A DNA stretch of 24,609 nt from an uncultured Oribacterium sp. Lineage in GTDB: Bacteria; Bacillota; Clostridia; Lachnospirales; Lachnospiraceae. The DNA lies in assembly GCA_900772695.1 (NCBI GenBank), contig CAAGRO010000023.1:1-24609 (forward strand), given 5' to 3'. The translations under genes and the position numbers were made by a program. Under the pieces are notes generated by a model. The model was not told the DNA's origin and made no database searches. It worked only from the letters and a program-made list of their open reading frames with translations. Below are positions 7,772 to 14,826 of this stretch, piece after piece (position 1 is the first letter of the stretch; the number at the start of each line of letters is the position of its first letter).

Positions 7772-9148
7772 TCAAGGTGAGATTTTTTTCTTCAGGGTCT
7801 CAATTGTGGATTTCAATTGTTCGTTTGTGCGTAATTCTGTGGATATCTTATCGATACCATGCATAATCGTCGTATGATCGCGTCCGCCGAGGTACTCACC
7901 GATGGTTTTCAGCGGCGCTTCGGTCATCGTACGGCAGAGGTACATCGCAAGCTGTCTAGGATAGACGATCTCCTTGCTTTTTTTCTGCGAAGCGATCTCG
8001 AGATTCGTGATGCCGAAGTGTTCTGCAACGGTCGTGATGATCAGCTCCGGGGTCACTTCCTTCGGACCATCCGGTGTGATGTGGTCCTTCAGAAGATCCT
8101 CGGCGAGCGGGAGATCGATGGACTGGCCCTTCAGGCGGGACATGGCCACGATTTTCGTCAGTGCGCCCTCGAGCTCACGGATGTTCGACTTGATATTTGT
8201 CGCGATATACTTGATGATTTCGTTGTCAATGTTTACATTCATGAGCTCTTCCTTCTTGCGAAGGATAGCCATACGTGTTTCGAAGTCCGGCATCTGGATA
8301 TCGACGATCAGACCGACCTCGAATCGTGAACGGAGTCGATCCTCGAGATTATCGATGTCTTTCGGCGGTTTATCGGAAGCGATGACGATCTGCTTCTTAT
8401 TTTCATACAGGGTATTAAAGGTATGGAAGAACTCTTCCTGTGTTCCTTCCTTACCTATAATAAACTGGATATCATCGATCAGCAGAACATCGAGCTCGCG
8501 GTAACGGTTACGGAAGTCGGCCGGAGACATGTTGTTCTTGTTTCGGATGGAATCGACGAACTCGTTAATGAAGGTTTCCGATGTGACATAACGAATCTTC
8601 GCGTTCGGATTGTTTCTTAATATAAAGTGTGCAATCGAATGCATCAGATGCGTCTTTCCGAGACCGGCGCCTCCATAGATATAGAGCGGGTTATAGATCT
8701 CGCCCGGTGATTCAGCGACCGCGAGGGATGCTGCATGCGCCAGGTTGTTACTTGAACCGACGACGAAGGTGTCGAAGGTGTATTCACTATTCAGATTTGC
8801 TTCCTTCAGCGTTTCAGCAAACAGCACTTCCGGATCTTTTTTCTCGCTGGAGATCCCCTGAAGATGCTTCACATAGTCGCGGGCATCTTTTTCCACCATA
8901 AAAAGAATCTCGACAGGAATGCCGGTCTTTTCTTCGACCGCTACCTTTAAAAATAAGGAATACTTCTTATCGAGATACTTGATATAGCCTTCTTCCGGTA
9001 CGAGAATCAGCAGCTGACCGTTGATAAAATCAAACAGTCTGAGCGGTTTCAGCCATGTATCAAAGGATACAGGGAGGATGTCATGCTCCTCCTTCATATT
9101 CTTCAGAATATCATCCCAGTTTTTTCTAATCGTCTCAAAATCGTTCAT
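7772..9148 (-). CDS. dnaA: Chromosomal replication initiator DnaA
   Basis: DnaA is the AAA+ ATPase that binds the origin boxes, opens the DNA and loads the helicase. Domain I spans about residues 1-85 (MNDFETIRKNWDDIL), and a short linker follows. The AAA+ core has Walker A GGAGLGKTH (159-167), Walker B VLLIDDIQF (221-229) and sensor II-type residues. Domain IV carries the box-binding signature GGRDHTTIMHG (421-431). The start at 9148 is chosen because AAGGAG lies 6 nt ahead and the domain I start matches the family. The frame stays open to an ATG at 9277, but those extra 43 residues overlap the promoter and DnaA boxes. The total is 458 residues. A DnaA box between the -35 and -10 suggests autorepression. 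Confidence 0.97.
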   Translation of the reverse strand: MNDFETIRKNWDDILKNMKEEHDILPVSFDTWLKPLRLFDFINGQLLILVPEEGYIKYLDKKYSLFLKVAVEEKTGIPVEILFMVEKDARDYVKHLQGISSEKKDPEVLFAETLKEANLNSEYTFDTFVVGSSNNLAHAASLAVAESPGEIYNPLYIYGGAGLGKTHLMHSIAHFILRNNPNAKIRYVTSETFINEFVDSIRNKNNMSPADFRNRYRELDVLLIDDIQFIIGKEGTQEEFFHTFNTLYENKKQIVIASDKPPKDIDNLEDRLRSRFEVGLIVDIQMPDFETRMAILRKKEELMNVNIDNEIIKYIATNIKSNIRELEGALTKIVAMSRLKGQSIDLPLAEDLLKDHITPDGPKEVTPELIITTVAEHFGITNLEIASQKKSKEIVYPRQLAMYLCRTMTEAPLKTIGEYLGGRDHTTIMHGIDKISTELRTNEQLKSTIETLKKKISP

Positions 9149-9181
9149 GAGATGCTCCTTAAACGATAAAATCACGAATAA

Positions 9182-9210
9182 ATTATAAACGATTGTGGAT
9201 AGAATAGCAA
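9182..9210 (-). promoter_or_regulatory. dnaA promoter with DnaA box in the spacer
   Basis: On the minus strand -35 TTGCTA (205-210 of the 9000s, i.e. 9205-9210) is followed by a 17-bp spacer and a perfect -10 TATAAT (9182-9187). Transcription would begin about 30 nt ahead of the dnaA ATG. The DnaA box CTATCCACA (9194-9202) fills the spacer, so DnaA bound there should exclude RNA polymerase. Confidence 0.8.
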
Positions 9211-9398
9211 GGCAATGCCACTTAGTCTGTGGATAAACACTTGTGAACATCTGTTTTTCCACATCAAAATGACGCAATTCTGTGCTTTTTCAGAATTCCA
9301 GTCAGCCTGGTACTCCACTTATCCACATTTTGTACACAATTTGTGGACAGATTTTTATACTGTTGAAAAGTGGATAAAAATGTTGATAAAGTGCATAA
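9194..9398. other. Main DnaA-box cluster of the replication origin (oriC)
   Basis: Two perfect boxes (TGTGGATAA 9228-9236; TTATCCACA 9319-9327) and TTTTCCACA (9255-9263) are accompanied by near matches. These are 9194-9202, 9242-9250, 9330-9338, 9342-9350, AGTGGATAA 9369-9377, TGTTGATAA 9381-9389 and AGTGCATAA 9390-9398. Boxes occur in both orientations; the last three run in the same direction at about 10-12-bp spacing. The cluster lies in the dnaA-rpmH divergent gap, exactly where gene orientation switches. Confidence 0.9.
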
Positions 9399-9406
9399 AT
9401 AAAGGA

Positions 9407-9435
9407 TTGACGAAAAAAAGGCTTTTCTATATAAT
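9407..9435 (+). promoter_or_regulatory. rpmH promoter
   Basis: TTGACG (9407-9412) is followed by a 17-bp spacer and a perfect TATAAT (9430-9435). It starts 8 bp after the last DnaA box, so initiator complexes at the origin and RNA polymerase may compete or influence each other. The start point would be near 9442, giving a leader of about 120 nt before rpmH. Confidence 0.88.
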
Positions 9436-9451
9436 ATACAAGCGATGTTTA

Positions 9452-9532
9452 CCCTAGATCTGAAGTTGCTTCAGGACGAAGGGCTATTAAAGGAGTCCAA
9501 CATTGAAAACTGAAAATTCAATGGAGTCCTGA
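9452..9532 (+). promoter_or_regulatory. Structured rpmH leader with possible 9-codon leader peptide
   Basis: A stem CTGAAG/CTTCAG (9460-9465 with 9469-9474) is enclosed by CCCT/AGGG. Next, a strong ribosome binding site AAAGGAG (9489-9495) sits 7 nt before TTG (9503), opening a frame MKTENSMES that stops at 9530-9532. The frame coincides with a perfect 7-bp stem CATTGAA/TTCAATG (9501-9507 with 9517-9523). GGAGTCC occurs on both sides of the stem. The rpmH ribosome binding site follows. Whether the peptide is made is unknown. Confidence 0.45.
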
Positions 9533-9561
9533 AAGATTATCAGAAAAGGAGGTGTCAGTAT

Positions 9562-9705
9562 ATGCACAAGGGAAAAATGACTTTACAGCCAAAGACCAGA
9601 CAGAGATCCAAGGTTCATGGATTCAGAGCCAGAATGGCAACCGCAGGCGGTAGAAAGGTACTGGCTGCCAGAAGAGCAAAAGGTAGAGCAGCATTAACCG
9701 TTTAA
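9562..9705 (+). CDS. rpmH: 50S ribosomal protein bL34
   Basis: This 47-residue basic protein of the large ribosomal subunit contacts 23S rRNA. The family core is clear: QPKTRQRSKVHGFRARM, then GGRKVLAARRAKGRAAL. The ATG at 9562 is preceded by AGGAGG with 9 nt spacing and adds a short MHKGK before the usual MTLQPK start. A later ATG (9577) would give the shorter common form but lacks a ribosome binding site. A terminator follows 16 bp downstream, so it can be a single-gene transcript, with read-through to rnpA possible. Confidence 0.96.
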   Translation: MHKGKMTLQPKTRQRSKVHGFRARMATAGGRKVLAARRAKGRAALTV

Positions 9706-9721
9706 TCCACGACATATGATG

Positions 9722-9749
9722 AAGACCGCTTTTGAAAGCGGTCTTTTTT
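9722..9749 (+). terminator. Intrinsic terminator after rpmH
   Basis: The perfect 10-bp stem AAGACCGCTT/AAGCGGTCTT (9722-9731 with 9736-9745) has a TTGA loop and runs into six T (9744-9749). Some 35 bp on, a compact GC-rich hairpin CAGGCGC/GCGCCTG (9784-9800) without T tract lies in the rnpA leader. Confidence 0.92.
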
Positions 9750-9874
9750 CATATAACAGTGTCTGTTTTCTGAGGGGGTTCTGCAGGCGCGCTGCGCCTG
9801 AGAAAGCCGTTCGGGAGGAGACGAGTCGACAGCATTGAACAGAAATATACAGGCGGGAGAGGTTTTTTGAGAAG

Positions 9875-10243
9875 ATGAAGCGATTTCCATCCGTAAAAAA
9901 GAATAGTGATTTTCAGAGAGCTTATCAGACCGGCCGATCGTATGCGTCGAGCGCGCTCGTGATGTATGTTTGTGAGAATGGATGCAGGCACAACCGTTTA
10001 GGGGTTTCCTGTTCGAAGAAGATCGGAAACTCGGTCGTGCGTCATACATTTGCGCGGAAGATGCGTGAAATCTTCAGATTAAATGATTTCAGAGTGAAAC
10101 AGGGGCTAGACATCATCATCGTGATTCGCGGAAAGGCGAATTACTGTACTTATCAGCAGATTGAGCAGCAGTATCTCAATCTTTTGAACAGGCATCATAT
10201 CTTAATTAAAGATACGGAGGAAAAACAGAAGCCGACCGTATAA
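9875..10243 (+). CDS. rnpA: Ribonuclease P protein component
   Basis: RnpA binds the RNase P RNA and helps it cut 5' leaders from tRNA precursors. The 122-residue protein starts MKRFPSVKKNSDFQRAYQTG as in the family and has KKIGNSVVR just before the conserved basic helix. In place of the standard RNR motif the helix reads RHTFARKMRE (56-65), so the second arginine of RNR is missing. A His in the middle position occurs in relatives, as far as I recall. The ATG has GGGAGAGG 12 nt ahead, a rather long spacing. It follows the rpmH terminator and precedes yidD by 155 bp. Confidence 0.93.
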   Translation: MKRFPSVKKNSDFQRAYQTGRSYASSALVMYVCENGCRHNRLGVSCSKKIGNSVVRHTFARKMREIFRLNDFRVKQGLDIIIVIRGKANYCTYQQIEQQYLNLLNRHHILIKDTEEKQKPTV

Positions 10244-10276
10244 TATGTATTGAAGTGAGACAGTGAGATGCGTGTG

Positions 10277-10313
10277 TATCAATATGTAGATCATCGTAAT
10301 CTATATATTGATA
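10277..10313 (+). other. Long AT-rich hairpin between rnpA and yidD
   Basis: A 15-bp stem (10277-10291 with 10299-10313; a single G-U pair) closes a 7-nt loop CATCGTA. It is followed by TTATAATAGG rather than a T run, so it is not a classical terminator. It sits 34 bp past the rnpA stop and 85 bp ahead of yidD. It may be an RNA processing or stabilising element, or an operator-like palindrome. Confidence 0.6.
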
Positions 10314-10398
10314 TTATAATAGGAAATAACTCGTTTCGTTTAGAGAAAATGGACGTGAAACCTTAAAACGGGGAAAGGCGCATCGGAAGGGATTATAT

Positions 10399-10611
10399 AT
10401 GATTTCGAAACTCATGGTCGTGATGATCCGTGGATATCAGAAGTGTATCTCGCCTTACATTGGTGCTCACTGCAAATATACACCGACTTGCTCTCAATAC
10501 GCCATTGAAGCAATCAGAAAGTACGGGTGTATCAAAGGTTCATTGTTGGCGGCATGGCGCATCCTGCGATGCAATCCATGGGCCAAGGGCGGTTATGATC
10601 CTGTTCCCTAA
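10399..10611 (+). CDS. yidD: Membrane protein insertion efficiency factor YidD
   Basis: This small amphipathic protein is thought to assist YidC-dependent insertion of membrane proteins at the inner face of the membrane. All family hallmarks are present in 70 residues: RGYQKCISPYIG, CKYTPTCSQYA with its cysteines, and the end RCNPWAKGGYDPVP. The ATG has GGAAGGG about 7 nt ahead. yidC starts 14 bp after the stop, so the two are cotranscribed, the usual arrangement. Confidence 0.96.
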   Translation: MISKLMVVMIRGYQKCISPYIGAHCKYTPTCSQYAIEAIRKYGCIKGSLLAAWRILRCNPWAKGGYDPVP

Positions 10612-10625
10612 TCCGGAGGTAAATC

Positions 10626-11957
10626 TTGGACTTTTTATCCTTAGTTGTACTTACAAAAAATACGTCAACGATTCCTATTCTGGGACCGATCTGGAATGCA
10701 ATCGTAAATGTACTCGGCGCGATCATGAACGTGATCTATCTTTCGCTCGAGAATATCGGTATCGGTAATATCGGTCTCGCGATCATTATCTTTACCCTCG
10801 TCATGAGAATTCTTCTTTTCCCGACCAGCCTTAACCAGCAGAAGTCTTCCCGTATGATGCAGATCATGCAGCCGGAGATGAAGGCGATCCAGGATAAGTA
10901 TAAGAATAAAACGGACAATGCGTCCATGATGGCGCAGCAGGAGGAGATGAAGGCCCTCTATGAGAAGTATGGTACATCCATGACCGGTGGATGTCTGCCG
11001 CTCCTTCTTCAGATGCCGATCATCTTCGCACTGTATCGTATCATCATGAACATCCCTGCCTACGTTCCGCATGTATACTCCATTTACGAGAACGTCATGA
11101 ATGCCATCGGTGGTTCCTCTGCAGCCCAGAAGCTCGTGGATTTCGCGACCGATAACGGTATGAAGAACATTCTGACACAGCTTCATAATCTCGGCATCGG
11201 TGAGAATGTTTCCTACACGGCAGATCAGATCGGAAACTTCATCATCGATTTCCTGTACAAGCTGAACCCGAGTCAGTGGACCGCACTGGAAGGTGCGTTC
11301 AGCGATGCAAATGCAGTCAATGCGATTCAGACCGCGGCAGAGCAGTCCGCACATATCAATAACTTCCTCGGTATCAACCTCTCCACTGCACCGAGTGCGA
11401 TGGGCTTCGTACCGAACGTTTACTGGATCATCCCGATCCTCGCAGGTCTTCTGCAGTACCTGAGTGCGAAGCTCATGACTGCACAGAATGCCGGTATGGC
11501 AGAGGGCAATGATCAGTCCGCACAGATGATGAAGAGCATGAACATGATGATGCCGCTCATGTCGGTATGGTTCTGCTTCACCTTCGCATCTGGTATCGGT
11601 CTGTACTGGTGTGCTTCTTCCTTCTTTATGATCATTCAGCAGATCCTGATGAACAAGTACTTCGGTAAGTTCTCGGATCAGGAGCTTCTGCAGGCCTCGA
11701 TGGAAAGAACCAATAAGAAGCGTGCGAAGAAGGGGCTGCCACCAATCGATGAGAAGTCCGTAGAGAAGCGCATCGAGAAGGCAAAGGCGATGGCAAATAC
11801 GGCCGAGGAGAACCGCATGGCCGTCATCGCAAAGCAGAATGCGAAGACAAAGGAGTCCACAGAGTATTACAATCGTAATGCAGCACCGGGATCTCTGGCA
11901 TCGAAGGCCAATATGGTTCAGATGTATGATGAGAAGAACGAGAAGAACAAGAAGTAA
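10626..11957 (+). CDS. yidC: Membrane protein insertase YidC/Oxa1
   Basis: YidC inserts and folds membrane proteins alone or with SecYEG. The conserved core is visible. The first core membrane segment ends in the groove arginine (LVMRILLFP), followed by the coiled-coil hairpin KSSRMMQIMQPEMKAIQDKY. Next come YGTSMTGGCLPLLLQMPIIFALYRII and two late membrane segments (VYWIIPILAGLLQYL; LMSVWFCFTFASGIGLYWCASS). A basic, Met-poor tail follows. No lipoprotein cysteine is seen, unlike B. subtilis SpoIIIJ. The length is 443 residues. The start is TTG, supported by GGAGG (10615-10619) with 6 nt spacing. An extra extracytoplasmic stretch lies between membrane segments, about residues 145-245. Confidence 0.96.
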   Translation: MDFLSLVVLTKNTSTIPILGPIWNAIVNVLGAIMNVIYLSLENIGIGNIGLAIIIFTLVMRILLFPTSLNQQKSSRMMQIMQPEMKAIQDKYKNKTDNASMMAQQEEMKALYEKYGTSMTGGCLPLLLQMPIIFALYRIIMNIPAYVPHVYSIYENVMNAIGGSSAAQKLVDFATDNGMKNILTQLHNLGIGENVSYTADQIGNFIIDFLYKLNPSQWTALEGAFSDANAVNAIQTAAEQSAHINNFLGINLSTAPSAMGFVPNVYWIIPILAGLLQYLSAKLMTAQNAGMAEGNDQSAQMMKSMNMMMPLMSVWFCFTFASGIGLYWCASSFFMIIQQILMNKYFGKFSDQELLQASMERTNKKRAKKGLPPIDEKSVEKRIEKAKAMANTAEENRMAVIAKQNAKTKESTEYYNRNAAPGSLASKANMVQMYDEKNEKNKK

Positions 11958-11968
11958 AGAGGTTTATC

Positions 11969-13165
11969 ATGGATAAAATCAGAGTTTCAGCCAAAACCAA
12001 GGATGAAGCCATCACCAAGGCCCTGATTCAGCTTGGGATCACATCTGATCGCCTGGATTACACTGTGCTTGTCGAGGGTAAGTCGGGTCTTTTCGGTATC
12101 GGTGCGAAGCCATGGATCATCGAGGCTTCCGTCAAGGCGGCTTCTCAGAAGTCCGATCTCGAGCGTCTCGAGAAGGAGATTCATAATATCACGAGCGGTA
12201 AGGCAGAGGAAAAGAAGCCGGCGCCAGCCGCTCCGAAGAAGCCACTTACAGAAAAGCAGGCCGTAGTGCCTGCAGAGAAGAAGGCAGAGGATGCGGGAGA
12301 TCAGAAGGGTGAGAGCCCGAAGTCCGAGAACAGAGCGGATACAGATCGCGCAGCACGTCCGGAGCGTCGTGAGCGCAGCGATCGTGGTGAGCGTCGTCCG
12401 AGACGTGAGCGCAATGAGCGTAATGAGCGCGGTAACCGTGGTGAGCGTCGGAATGACCGTGTTTCCGGTAAGCGTTATCCGCGCGGCGGCTATGAGGTCA
12501 AGGACATGTCCATCCTGAATACTCCGGAGCCGGAGCATAAGGTACATGAGATCAAGCCGGTTTCCCCGGAGGAAGCTGCGGCAGCACAGAAGCAGGCGGA
12601 GGAGTTCATCACGGCGCTTATGAAGGGGATGAACATGGATGTCAACATCAGCGCATCCTTCGATCATGCGAATAATGAGCTTCTCCTCAATATGGAAGGC
12701 CCGGACATGGGTATCCTGATCGGTAAGCGTGGCCAGACACTCGATTCGCTGCAGTATCTGACCTCCCTCGTCATCAATAAGGAGCACAAGGAGGATTACA
12801 TCCGCGTAAAGCTCGATACGGAGGACTATCGTTCCAGAAGAGAGGCCACCCTTCGTAATCTTGCGAGAAATATCGCATATAAGGTTCGTCGTTCCAGAAA
12901 GCCAGTGGCACTCGAGCCGATGAACCCATATGAGCGTCGGATCATCCACAGCGCACTGCAGAATGATCGCTATGTGACCACCCGTTCCGAGGGTGAGGAG
13001 CCGTTCCGTCATGTCATCATCTATATGAAGAAGAAGGATCGGAAGCCGTATCCACAGGATGAGAAGCGGCAGGAGAAGGCACCGGCAGCGGTAGAAGCTC
13101 CGGTCACGGAGGCAGTGGTTACAGAAGCAGCCGTTGCAGCTGAAGAGACAACAGAAAATGCATAA
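11969..13165 (+). CDS. khpB: RNA-binding protein KhpB (Jag): Jag-N, KH and R3H domains
   Basis: KhpB, with KhpA, binds many transcripts and affects cell elongation and division in Gram-positives. The gene follows yidC by 11 bp, its normal neighbour. Order of domains: Jag-N at 1-53 with GLFGIG (40-45); a charged linker at 60-200; a KH domain around 222-285 with ILIGKRGQTLDSL; an R3H domain with RRIIH (323-327); and an Ala/Glu/Val tail. At 398 residues it is much longer than the roughly 200 of B. subtilis Jag because of the linker. Residues 128-172 of the linker are dominated by Arg, Glu, Asn and Gly in short repeats (RRER, NERNERG, RGERR). A terminator follows. Confidence 0.94.
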   Translation: MDKIRVSAKTKDEAITKALIQLGITSDRLDYTVLVEGKSGLFGIGAKPWIIEASVKAASQKSDLERLEKEIHNITSGKAEEKKPAPAAPKKPLTEKQAVVPAEKKAEDAGDQKGESPKSENRADTDRAARPERRERSDRGERRPRRERNERNERGNRGERRNDRVSGKRYPRGGYEVKDMSILNTPEPEHKVHEIKPVSPEEAAAAQKQAEEFITALMKGMNMDVNISASFDHANNELLLNMEGPDMGILIGKRGQTLDSLQYLTSLVINKEHKEDYIRVKLDTEDYRSRREATLRNLARNIAYKVRRSRKPVALEPMNPYERRIIHSALQNDRYVTTRSEGEEPFRHVIIYMKKKDRKPYPQDEKRQEKAPAAVEAPVTEAVVTEAAVAAEETTENA

Positions 13166-13195
13166 TCCACTGAAGCGGAGCTTCCTTCGATAAAA

Positions 13196-13204
13196 TGTGG
13201 ATAA
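13196..13204 (+). promoter_or_regulatory. Isolated perfect DnaA box TGTGGATAA
   Basis: A perfect 9-mer lies between khpB and its terminator, 3.8 kb from the origin cluster. A second near match, GGTGGATAA (13402-13410), lies in the mnmE leader just after its promoter. They may bind DnaA; a single 9-mer could also be chance. Confidence 0.4.
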
Positions 13205-13208
13205 CAGA

Positions 13209-13239
13209 ATCCCGTATGCGAAGCGCATGCGGGATTTTT
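13209..13239 (+). terminator. Intrinsic terminator after khpB
   Basis: The 12-bp stem ATCCCGTATGCG/CGCATGCGGGAT (13209-13220 with 13224-13235; one T-G pair) has an AAG loop and ends in TTTTT (13235-13239). It closes the rnpA-yidD-yidC-khpB transcript. Confidence 0.93.
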
Positions 13240-13349
13240 ATATAGAATCGTTTCTGGAAAGATTCCGGGCAGGATGATACCGTACGCTGAGATGATGGAA
13301 AGTGCTTGTTTTGTATGGATCCGCGTGTGTCTGATGCTGTTTAAACGTG

Positions 13350-13378
13350 TTGCAAATATGCGAATTAGCTATTAGAAT
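13350..13378 (+). promoter_or_regulatory. mnmE promoter
   Basis: TTGCAA (13350-13355) is followed by a 17-bp spacer and TAGAAT (13373-13378). This -10 hexamer is identical to that of the two rRNA-type promoters. The start point would be about 50 nt ahead of the mnmE ATG. Between the khpB terminator and this promoter nothing else was recognised. Confidence 0.7.
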
Positions 13379-13437
13379 AAGTGGAGTTTTAGGATGATTA
13401 TGGTGGATAACTGTCCGCTTTTCTGGAGGGAGACGAG

Positions 13438-14811
13438 ATGAGAGAGGATACGATCTGTGCACTGGCGACGGCTGCCGTCGAATCCGGTATAGGAATCATA
13501 CGTGTCAGCGGGCCGGAAGCGGTTCCAATCGTGTCGACACTCGTCCGTTCGAAAAGCGGTCACGCAGTGGATATCTCGGAAACGCATCGTATCAAATATG
13601 CGTTCATCTATGATGGTGAGGAGCCGCTCGATGAGGTTCTGATCCTGACGATGCGTACGCCGCGTTCGTATACGGGTGAAGACACGGTGGAAATCGACTG
13701 CCATGGCGGTGTGCTCATGATGCGGAAAATCCTCGAGGCGGTGGTGCACGCAGGTGCACGTCTGGCAGAGCCGGGAGAGTTTACGAAGCGTGCGTTTCTG
13801 AATGGTCGTATCGATCTTTCAGAGGCAGAGGCTGTCGGCGATATCATCACATCTGAAAATGAAAATGCACTGAAGGCGTCGGTTCGTCAGCTGCGCGGCT
13901 CGGTTTCCAGAGAAATCAAGGGCTATCGTGCGCAGATTCTCGAGGATGATGCCTTCATCGAGGCGGGGCTCGATGATCCGGAGCATATCTCGCTCGATGG
14001 GTTTACAGACGAGCTTAAAACACATGTTGAGATGATACTGTCCGGTATACGACGGCTGATCGCCAGTGCGGATGATGGACGCCGGCTCCGGGAGGGCATC
14101 CGTACCGTCATCCTGGGGAAGCCGAATGCCGGTAAATCCTCCCTGCTCAATGCACTCGTCGGTGCAGATCGTGCGATCGTCACCGATATCGCAGGCACGA
14201 CGCGCGATACACTCGAGGAGCATATTAATCTGAAGGGGGTCAGCCTCACCATCGTGGATACGGCCGGTATCCGTGCGACTGAGGATACCGTCGAAAAAAT
14301 CGGTGTGGAGCGTGCGCTGAAGGCTGCATCGGATGCCGATCTTCTGATCTATGTCGTGGATGCGTCGGTACCACTGGATGCGTCGGATGAACAGATCATC
14401 GGAGAGCTCGGCGATCGGAAGTGCATCGTACTGATGAATAAATCAGATCTTCAGGCAGTGATCAGCGAGGAGGATCTCGAGAAAAAGACGGGCCGTCCGG
14501 TGCTCTCCATCAGTGCGAAGCAGGAGACCGGTATGGACCTTCTGGAAGAGAAGATCCGGGCGATGTTTTTCCATGAAGAGCTTCGTTTCAACGATCAGGT
14601 GATCATCACAAACGAGCGTCATAAGTACTGTCTCAGTGAATCTGCAAAGGCACTCGAGGAGGTGCTTCGCTCCATCGCGATGGATATGCCGGAGGATTTT
14701 TACACGATCGATCTGATGCGGGCCTATGAGGAGCTCGGCTACATCCTCGGAGAACAGGTATCCGAGGATCTGGTCAATGAAATCTTTTCGAAGTTCTGTA
14801 TGGGAAAGTAG
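13438..14811 (+). CDS. mnmE: tRNA modification GTPase MnmE
   Basis: With MnmG, MnmE installs the (carboxymethyl)aminomethyl group at C5 of the wobble uridine (U34) of certain tRNAs. The N-terminal tetrahydrofolate-binding domain begins DTICALATA. The GTPase domain shows G1 GKPNAGKS (227-234), G2 GTTRD (253-257), G3 DTAG (274-277) and G4 NKSD (334-337). The helical domain ends in the catalytic CxGK as CMGK (454-457). The length of 457 residues is normal. The ATG at 13438 follows a GGAGG. It is the first gene of the mnmE-mnmG-rsmG transcript, with mnmG 15 bp downstream. Confidence 0.97.
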   Translation: MREDTICALATAAVESGIGIIRVSGPEAVPIVSTLVRSKSGHAVDISETHRIKYAFIYDGEEPLDEVLILTMRTPRSYTGEDTVEIDCHGGVLMMRKILEAVVHAGARLAEPGEFTKRAFLNGRIDLSEAEAVGDIITSENENALKASVRQLRGSVSREIKGYRAQILEDDAFIEAGLDDPEHISLDGFTDELKTHVEMILSGIRRLIASADDGRRLREGIRTVILGKPNAGKSSLLNALVGADRAIVTDIAGTTRDTLEEHINLKGVSLTIVDTAGIRATEDTVEKIGVERALKAASDADLLIYVVDASVPLDASDEQIIGELGDRKCIVLMNKSDLQAVISEEDLEKKTGRPVLSISAKQETGMDLLEEKIRAMFFHEELRFNDQVIITNERHKYCLSESAKALEEVLRSIAMDMPEDFYTIDLMRAYEELGYILGEQVSEDLVNEIFSKFCMGK

Positions 14812-14826
14812 AGATAGGAGACTGGA

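Noticed and set aside
9149..9277. N-terminal extension of dnaA to an ATG at 9277
   Set aside because: The extension would place the dnaA promoter and several DnaA boxes inside the coding region. AAGGAG sits right before the ATG at 9148.
10315..10320. TATAAT as a yidD promoter -10
   Set aside because: No acceptable -35 lies 16-18 bp upstream; those bases belong to the hairpin loop and arm.
10340..10362. Fourth parS-like sequence ahead of yidD
   Set aside because: Only the half ACGTGAAAC matches; the left half is wrong at most positions.
11987..13228. 413-codon open frame on the minus strand opposite khpB
   Set aside because: The plus strand encodes clear Jag-N, KH and R3H domains. The antisense frame is Leu/Arg-rich low complexity produced by the repeat linker.
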